NCBI GenBank assembly: GCA_958427895.1
Contig: CAUADW010000045.1
Location: 1-13,368 of the forward strand
DNA length: 13,368 nucleotides
Origin: an uncultured Collinsella sp.
GTDB taxonomy: Bacteria > Actinomycetota > Coriobacteriia > Coriobacteriales > Coriobacteriaceae
Reading direction: 5' to 3'
Shown here: positions 7,192 through 13,368 of the stretch, one piece after another
How positions within the stretch are numbered: position 1 is the stretch's first letter
Layout: each line of letters begins with the position of its first letter
Program-made: the position numbers and the translations under genes
The notes under the pieces: model-generated
What the model saw: only the letters and a program-made list of their open reading frames with translations
Database searches by the model: none
What the model was told of the DNA's origin: nothing

Positions 7192-7342
7192 CGATTTCCA
7201 CGAACGGCAGGAAACTACAAGGTCAGCGGCTCGTAAGCAAATGCCAAAGATCAGGTTATGCGTACGCAAGCTCTTCTATGAGTACGTTAGCACAATCCTC
7301 TGCTTTTCCCACAGCGCACGATTTGGGCATCCCCGCCTGCGC

Positions 7343-7348
7343 TATACT
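7343..7348 (+). promoter_or_regulatory. galE promoter, -10 element
   Basis: TATACT lies 37 nt upstream of the galE ATG. The -35 position has no clear hexamer. The short leader ends in AGGAG (7376-7380), 5 nt before the start codon. Confidence 0.5.
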
Positions 7349-7385
7349 CCCCTGAAGAAGTGTTCCTGATTCGATAGGAGACTAC

Positions 7386-8447
7386 ATGTCCAAAGCACTC
7401 GACCCCAAAGACACCTGCGTCCTCGTTACCGGTGGCGCCGGCTTTATCGGCTCGCACACCGTCGTTCAGCTGCTCGAAGGTGGCTACCAGGTCGTCATCG
7501 TCGATGATCTTTCCAACTCCAGCTCCGTCGCCGTCGACCGCGTCAAGACCATCGTGGGCGACGAGGCCGCCAAGAACCTCACCTTCTACGAGGCCAACGT
7601 GCTCGACCGCGACGCGATGAACAAGATCTTCGATACCCATCAGATCGACCGCGTCATCCACTTTGCCGGCTTTAAGGCCGTCGGCGAGTCGGTGAGCAAG
7701 CCCGTCGAGTACTACCACAACAACATCGAGAACACCCTGGTGCTCATCGACGTCATGCGCAACCATGGCTGCAAGTCTATCATCTTCTCGAGCTCCTCGA
7801 CCGTCTACGGCGACCCGGACAATCCGCCCGTCACCGAGGAAGATCCTAAGAAGCCCGCGACCAACCCCTATGGTTGGACCAAGTGGATGATCGAGCAGAT
7901 CCTTATGGACGTCCACACCGCCGACCCCGAGTGGGACGTCGTGCTGCTCCGTTACTTCAACCCCATCGGCGCTCATCCGTCGGGCCTGATCGGCGAGGAC
8001 CCCAAGGGCATCCCCAACAACCTGGTGCCCTATGTCGCCCAGGTCGCCGTGGGCAAGCTCGAGGCCGTTCAGGTCTTTGGCAACGACTACCCCACCCCCG
8101 ACGGCACCGGCGTGCGCGACTACATCCACGTGTGCGATCTGGCCTCTGGTCACGTTGCCGCCCTTAACTGGATGAACGGCAAAACCGGCGTCGAGATCTT
8201 TAACCTGGGCACCGGCACCGGCACCTCGGTACTCGAGGTCGTCGCCGCCTTCTCCAAGGCTTGTGGCAAGGAGCTGCCCTACGTGATCCGCGAGCGCCGC
8301 GCCGGCGACATCGCTGCCAACTGGTGCGATGCCTCCAAGGCCGAGCGCATGATGGGCTGGAAGGCCCAATACGACATCGCGGACATGTGCCGCGATAGCT
8401 GGAACTGGCAGAGCCACAACCCCAACGGCTTCGCCGACGCCGAGTAG
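7386..8447 (+). CDS. galE: UDP-glucose 4-epimerase
   Basis: This 353-residue cytoplasmic NAD-dependent epimerase interconverts UDP-glucose and UDP-galactose in the Leloir pathway and supplies UDP-galactose for cell-surface glycans. It is an extended short-chain dehydrogenase/reductase. The Rossmann motif TGGAGFIGS is at 15-23. The catalytic region has SSSSTVYG (135-142, with Ser137 matching E. coli Ser124), then Tyr162 and Lys166 in NPYGWTK. RYFNPIGAHPSG (189-200) and GVRDYIHVCDLASGH (242-256) are GalE hallmarks. The length is a little over E. coli GalE (338) because of a short N-terminal lead. The ATG has AGGAG 5 nt upstream. No galK or galT is adjacent, so it seems to be a single-gene unit closed by the terminator at 8470-8503. 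UDP-GlcNAc use is also possible. Confidence 0.96.
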   Translation: MSKALDPKDTCVLVTGGAGFIGSHTVVQLLEGGYQVVIVDDLSNSSSVAVDRVKTIVGDEAAKNLTFYEANVLDRDAMNKIFDTHQIDRVIHFAGFKAVGESVSKPVEYYHNNIENTLVLIDVMRNHGCKSIIFSSSSTVYGDPDNPPVTEEDPKKPATNPYGWTKWMIEQILMDVHTADPEWDVVLLRYFNPIGAHPSGLIGEDPKGIPNNLVPYVAQVAVGKLEAVQVFGNDYPTPDGTGVRDYIHVCDLASGHVAALNWMNGKTGVEIFNLGTGTGTSVLEVVAAFSKACGKELPYVIRERRAGDIAANWCDASKAERMMGWKAQYDIADMCRDSWNWQSHNPNGFADAE

Positions 8448-8469
8448 CAAAAACCTACATACCGCTCTT

Positions 8470-8503
8470 GCCCCGATCTCACGTTGTGAGGTCGGGGCTT
8501 TTT
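8470..8503 (+). terminator. galE intrinsic terminator
   Basis: A 13-bp stem with one G-T wobble (8470-8482 with 8486-8498), a GTT loop and a TTTTT tail, 22 bp past the galE stop. It insulates galE from malQ. Confidence 0.93.
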
Positions 8504-8555
8504 CATGGCATGTAACCATTCGCCGAAAATCGACCAACTTTTTTATCTTGCCTGT

Positions 8556-8582
8556 ACATGTTTAAACAACATGTTTTACAAT
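8556..8582 (+). promoter_or_regulatory. malQ promoter with overlapping repeats
   Basis: TACAAT (8577-8582) is a likely -10. The region just upstream contains the perfect palindrome TGTTTAAACA (8559-8568), the palindrome AACATGTT (8568-8575), and ACATGTTT twice as a direct repeat (8556-8563 and 8569-8576, 13 bp apart). These lie in the core promoter, where a regulator could block polymerase. No convincing -35 is present. The binding factor is unknown. Confidence 0.45.
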
Positions 8583-8667
8583 AGGCGTATCGAATCAGAA
8601 CATCGGAGGCGGACTGCACACCCATCGGCAGGCCGACCCCACAACAAGAAGGTTGGTGAGCGCATTC

Positions 8668-10173
8668 ATGGAGCGTGCAAGCGGCGTCCTCATGCCCGTC
8701 TCATCTCTGCCCGGACCATACGGAATCGGCGGCTTTGGCTGGAATGCCTACGACTTCGTCGATTTTCTCGCCTCGTGCAAACAACATTACTGGCAGATTC
8801 TGCCCCTTACGACGACCAGCTATGGCGATTCGCCCTATCAGTCGTTCTCGGCCCGCGCAGGCAACCCCAACTTTATCGACTTTGCTGAGCTTATCGAGGC
8901 AGGGTATCTGGAGCAGCGCGATATCGATGGCGTGTATCTGGGATCCGACCCCAGCAATGTCGACTACGGCGCTATCTTTGGCGGCCGCCGTCAGATTCTC
9001 GACCGCGCCGCTGAGCGCTTTGCTGCCGACAAGCCGGCCGATTTCGACGACTTTATCCAGGCAAACGAGGACTGGCTCATTCCCTATTGTGAGTTCATGA
9101 CCGTGAAGGAGGAGTGCGGGCTCAAGGCCTTTTGGGAGTGGCCCGAGGAGCTCCGCCGCCGCGGCGAGGCATCCAGCAAGGTCTGCGCCGCCCATCCCGA
9201 GCGCATGCTCTACCACCAGATGACGCAGTACTTCTTCGATCGCCAGTGGAGCCGCCTCAAGGCCTATGCCAACGAGCGCGACATTCTCATCATCGGCGAC
9301 CTGCCCATCTATGTCTCGCGTGACTCCGTCGAGATGTGGGCGACACCTGAGCTCTTTAAGATCGACGCCGCCGGCAATCCCGTGAGCGTCGCCGGCACGC
9401 CGCCCGACCAGTTCTCGGCCACCGGTCAGTATTGGGGCAACCCCATCTACGACTGGGACGCCATGAAGGCCGACGACTTCTCCTGGTGGGAAGGCCGCAT
9501 CCGAGCCGCCCTCGACATGTACGACATCATCCGTCTGGACCACTTCCGCGGTTTCGAGGCATTTTGGGAGGTGCCGTTCTCCTCTCCCGATTCGTCATAT
9601 GGTTCGTGGACGCAGGGACCCGGCCTCAAGCTCTTCAAGGTGCTCGAGGAGAAGCTCGGCACGCTTCCCATCATTGCCGAAGACCTGGGCTTTCTTACCC
9701 CTGGTGTCATCGACATGCGCGACACCACGGGCTTCCCTGGCATGAAGATCCTGCAGTTTGCCTTTGAGGGCACCAACTCGTACTACCTGCCGCATAACTA
9801 CATCGCCAACACCGTCGCCTATGTGGGCACCCACGACAACGAGACGGCGCGCGGTTGGTTTGAGGGAACGGCCACCCCGCGTCAGCGCGAGCAGGCAGCC
9901 CTGTACACCCATCAGCAGGCCGGCGAACCCATGGCAGATGCACTCAACCGCACCATCGCCGCCAGCGTGAGCGACACGTGCATCTACACCATGCAGGACC
10001 TGCTCAACTTGGGCAACGAGGCGCGCATCAACACCCCTGCCACGCTGGGCGGCAACTGGACCTGGCGCATGCTCGACGGCGCCATCACCCGCGAGCTCGA
10101 GCACAAACTCACCGACTGGACCGAGACCTACTTCCGCATCCCGTCGGAAGCCGAAATCGAGCTTCCTCAATAG
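8668..10173 (+). CDS. malQ: 4-alpha-glucanotransferase (amylomaltase)
   Basis: This 501-residue cytoplasmic GH77 enzyme transfers alpha-1,4-glucan segments between maltooligosaccharides, releasing glucose and making longer dextrins for the phosphorylase. The length matches short bacterial amylomaltases of about 500 residues. Family motifs are LPGPYGIGGFG (14-24), GDSPYQSFSARAGNP (53-67), GDLPIYVSRDSVEMW (210-224), the nucleophile Asp291 in IIRLDHFRG, the acid/base Glu338 in AEDLG, and Asp390 in GTHDNE. The ATG at 8668 is preferred over the in-frame TTG at 8653 and GTG at 8656: GGTGAG sits 7 nt before it, and homologues begin at about this residue. glgP follows 128 bp downstream on the same strand, a common functional pair, and both may be transcribed together. 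Confidence 0.96.
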   Translation: MERASGVLMPVSSLPGPYGIGGFGWNAYDFVDFLASCKQHYWQILPLTTTSYGDSPYQSFSARAGNPNFIDFAELIEAGYLEQRDIDGVYLGSDPSNVDYGAIFGGRRQILDRAAERFAADKPADFDDFIQANEDWLIPYCEFMTVKEECGLKAFWEWPEELRRRGEASSKVCAAHPERMLYHQMTQYFFDRQWSRLKAYANERDILIIGDLPIYVSRDSVEMWATPELFKIDAAGNPVSVAGTPPDQFSATGQYWGNPIYDWDAMKADDFSWWEGRIRAALDMYDIIRLDHFRGFEAFWEVPFSSPDSSYGSWTQGPGLKLFKVLEEKLGTLPIIAEDLGFLTPGVIDMRDTTGFPGMKILQFAFEGTNSYYLPHNYIANTVAYVGTHDNETARGWFEGTATPRQREQAALYTHQQAGEPMADALNRTIAASVSDTCIYTMQDLLNLGNEARINTPATLGGNWTWRMLDGAITRELEHKLTDWTETYFRIPSEAEIELPQ

Positions 10174-10221
10174 GAGCTACCGCGCCCAACCCCTCCCCAC
10201 CGTGCGGACGCGCTTGCTTTT

Positions 10222-10255
10222 CCCGCGCGAGGCCACCCCAATCCCCTCGCGCGGG
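10222..10255 (+). terminator. Hairpin between malQ and glgP
   Basis: CCCGCGCGAG (10222-10231) pairs perfectly with CTCGCGCGGG (10246-10255) across a 14-nt loop. The tail CTTCTTATG is only weakly U-rich, so this could be a partial terminator or a 3'-stabilising stem rather than a full stop. No clear separate glgP promoter was found after it. Confidence 0.5.
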
Positions 10256-10301
10256 CTTCTTATGAATTGCAGACATGAAACAACCCATCACAGGAGAAAA
10301 C

Positions 10302-12569
<2,268 letters not shown>

Positions 12570-12599
12570 TTTCGTTTCCTTTACCCATCCTCTTGAAAG

Positions 12600-12629
12600 C
12601 GGAGTCGCGGCAACGCGGCTCCGTTTTTT
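12600..12629 (+). terminator. glgP intrinsic terminator
   Basis: A 10-bp stem with one G-T wobble (12600-12609 with 12614-12623), a GCAA tetraloop and a TTTTTT tail, 30 bp past the glgP stop. This is a strong rho-independent terminator, and it separates the repeat array from the glgP transcript. Confidence 0.95.
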
Positions 12630-12665
12630 GCCCGCGTGTTGCCCGTGGCCCGCCTCGACCAAATC

Positions 12666-12963
12666 GTCTCAATCTGTAACACCTACTCGGCCAAAACGGT
12701 CCTACCTGTTACAGATCAAGACAAACCGATCCTTTCCCTAGGGTTTATCTCAATCTGTAACATCTAACGTCCGAAATCCGCCCTTACTGTTACAGATCGA
12801 GACAAATGGATAAGCCGGCTAAAACAATCTCGTTCTGTAACAGGTAGCTGCCGAAATCAGCCTCTCGTGTTACAGATCAAGACGGAAGGACGGGCGGCTC
12901 ACCTCAATCTCGTTCTGTAACATCTAAGCCCAATTCGAACCTCTACCTGTTACAGATCGAGAC
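12666..12963. repeat. Array of four 57-bp palindromic units (BIME/REP-like)
   Basis: Four units lie at 12666-12722, 12747-12803, 12827-12883 and 12907-12963, all exactly 57 bp, with starts 81, 80 and 80 bp apart. Each has a left arm ending in TCTGTAACA and a right arm starting with TGTTACAGA around a 25-nt variable centre; linkers are 24, 23 and 23 nt. The 9-bp core stem is identical in all eight arms. Arm positions 5-7 always carry one or two mismatches, giving every stem a small internal bulge. Left arms come in two subtypes (CAATC in units 1-2, CGTTC in 3-4), and right arms alternate ATCAAGAC and ATCGAGAC. It lies after the glgP terminator, between convergent genes, where REP/BIME clusters commonly sit. 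Confidence 0.9.
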
Positions 12964-12995
12964 AAACTGGCAGATGAACGGCCCCAGCACAAAGA

Positions 12996-13034
12996 AAGGC
13001 TCCCCTCTCGCCTAGTGGACGGGAGGGGAGCCTT
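12996..13034. terminator. Terminator of the ABC ATPase gene (minus strand)
   Basis: AAGGCTCCCCTC (12996-13007) pairs with GAGGGGAGCCTT (13023-13034), a perfect 12-bp stem around a 15-nt loop. On the minus strand it is followed by TCTTTGTG, a modest U-tract; on the plus strand by ATATGT. It lies about 70 bp past the ATPase stop. Confidence 0.75.
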
Positions 13035-13102
13035 ATATGTGACCGCGGCAAAAGGATGGCAATACCGCAGTCGCCCAAAGGGAGGGTCCGGATGCACCGG
13101 GC

Positions 13103-13368
13103 CTAGATAAGGTTCTTGCCAGACACCTTATCGAAGAGATGGGTCGCGTTCTTCTCGAACTTGAACCAGATGGAGTCGCCCGCCTTGAGCGCACCCTTGG
13201 CCTCAAGGTCGACAACGGGAATGATCAGGACGAACTGGCCATCGGGAGCGGTCACGTGAACATGCTCGGTCGAACCCATGAGCTCGGTCACCTCGACGGT
13301 GCCCTGGAGTGCACCCTCCTCGTCCTTGTCGGCAAGCAGAATCTGCTCGGGGCGCACGCCGGCCGTGA
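13103..13368 (-). CDS. Sugar ABC transporter ATP-binding protein, MalK/MsmK/UgpC type (3' end only)
   Basis: Only the last 87 residues are in the window; the gene runs off the right edge, so the Walker motifs are not visible. The visible part begins with the GVRPEQI motif that ends the regulatory linker of MalK-type ATPases. It continues as the C-terminal OB-fold (TOBE) domain, with VTELMGSTEHVHV, then a loop and WFKFEKNATHLFDKVSGK near the end, as in MsmK/UgpC. Such ATPases energise import of maltodextrins or other oligosaccharides, often serving several permeases. Position next to malQ and glgP fits maltodextrin uptake, but it is on the opposite strand and the specificity is inferred. A GTG codon at 13357 is in frame but is internal. 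Confidence 0.88.
   Translation of the reverse strand, partial: TAGVRPEQILLADKDEEGALQGTVEVTELMGSTEHVHVTAPDGQFVLIIPVVDLEAKGALKAGDSIWFKFEKNATHLFDKVSGKNLI

Noticed and set aside
7120..7340. c-di-AMP (ydaO) riboswitch upstream of the secreted hydrolase
   Set aside because: Such riboswitches precede some actinobacterial wall hydrolases, but the characteristic conserved blocks are not present here.
8653..8667. Earlier malQ start at TTG 8653
   Set aside because: There is no properly spaced ribosome site, and the ATG at 8668 matches where the family begins.
12666..12963. CRISPR array
   Set aside because: Repeats alternate in orientation instead of being direct, are only about 16 bp, vary between copies, and no cas gene is in the window.
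12666..12963. Integron attC sites (57 bp is within their size range)
   Set aside because: The arms lack the GTTRRRY/RYYYAAC core sites, and no integrase or gene cassettes lie between the units.
13086..13104. Hairpin directly after the ATPase stop (GGTCCGG/CCGGGCC)
   Set aside because: It is short, has one wobble and no U-tract on the minus strand; the 12-bp hairpin at 12996-13034 is the better terminator.

Overview
The window looks like chromosomal DNA from a high-GC Gram-positive gut bacterium. The gene set (phosphoketolase, FAD-dependent MurB, PcsB-like secreted hydrolase, GalE, MalQ, short maltodextrin phosphorylase, MalK/MsmK-type ATPase), the codon bias and the AGGAG-type ribosome sites suggest a Coriobacteriia member, most like Collinsella. 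That assignment is inference from protein style; no rRNA or other marker is present.

Layout, left to right. A perfect 18-bp hairpin (1-49) lies past the 3' end of xfp (90-2618, minus), a xylulose-5-P/fructose-6-P phosphoketolase. Its promoter carries two identical CG-centred palindromes 21 bp apart, and a LacI-family regulator (2823-3851, minus) lies directly upstream on the same strand, so it probably controls xfp. murB (4035-4997, plus) is divergent from the regulator. A 14-bp bidirectional hairpin separates murB from a convergent small gene of unknown function (5066-5479, minus), in a visibly more A+T-rich patch. A gene-free stretch (5480-5913) holds a strong minus-strand terminator and a 131-bp element with 31-bp inverted repeats. 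Next is a secreted coiled-coil cell-wall hydrolase with a Tat-like signal (5914-7119, minus), divergent from galE (7386-8447, plus).

malQ (8668-10173) and glgP/malP (10302-12569) follow on the plus strand and form an alpha-glucan utilisation pair: MalQ remodels maltodextrins and the phosphorylase releases glucose-1-P. GalE adds UDP-sugar interconversion. The window closes with the 3' end of a MalK/MsmK/UgpC-type sugar ABC transporter ATPase (13103 to beyond 13368, minus).

The most unusual structure is in the gap between glgP and the ATPase gene. Eight copies of a 16-bp motif alternate in orientation about every 40 bp (12666-12963), making four 57-bp palindromic units with an invariant 9-bp core stem, a small mismatch always in the same place, and different 23-25-nt intervening sequences. 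It is not a CRISPR. It most resembles a BIME/REP-type cluster or a multi-site protein-binding array. I found no clear novel multi-gene system; most protein genes here are ordinary metabolism.
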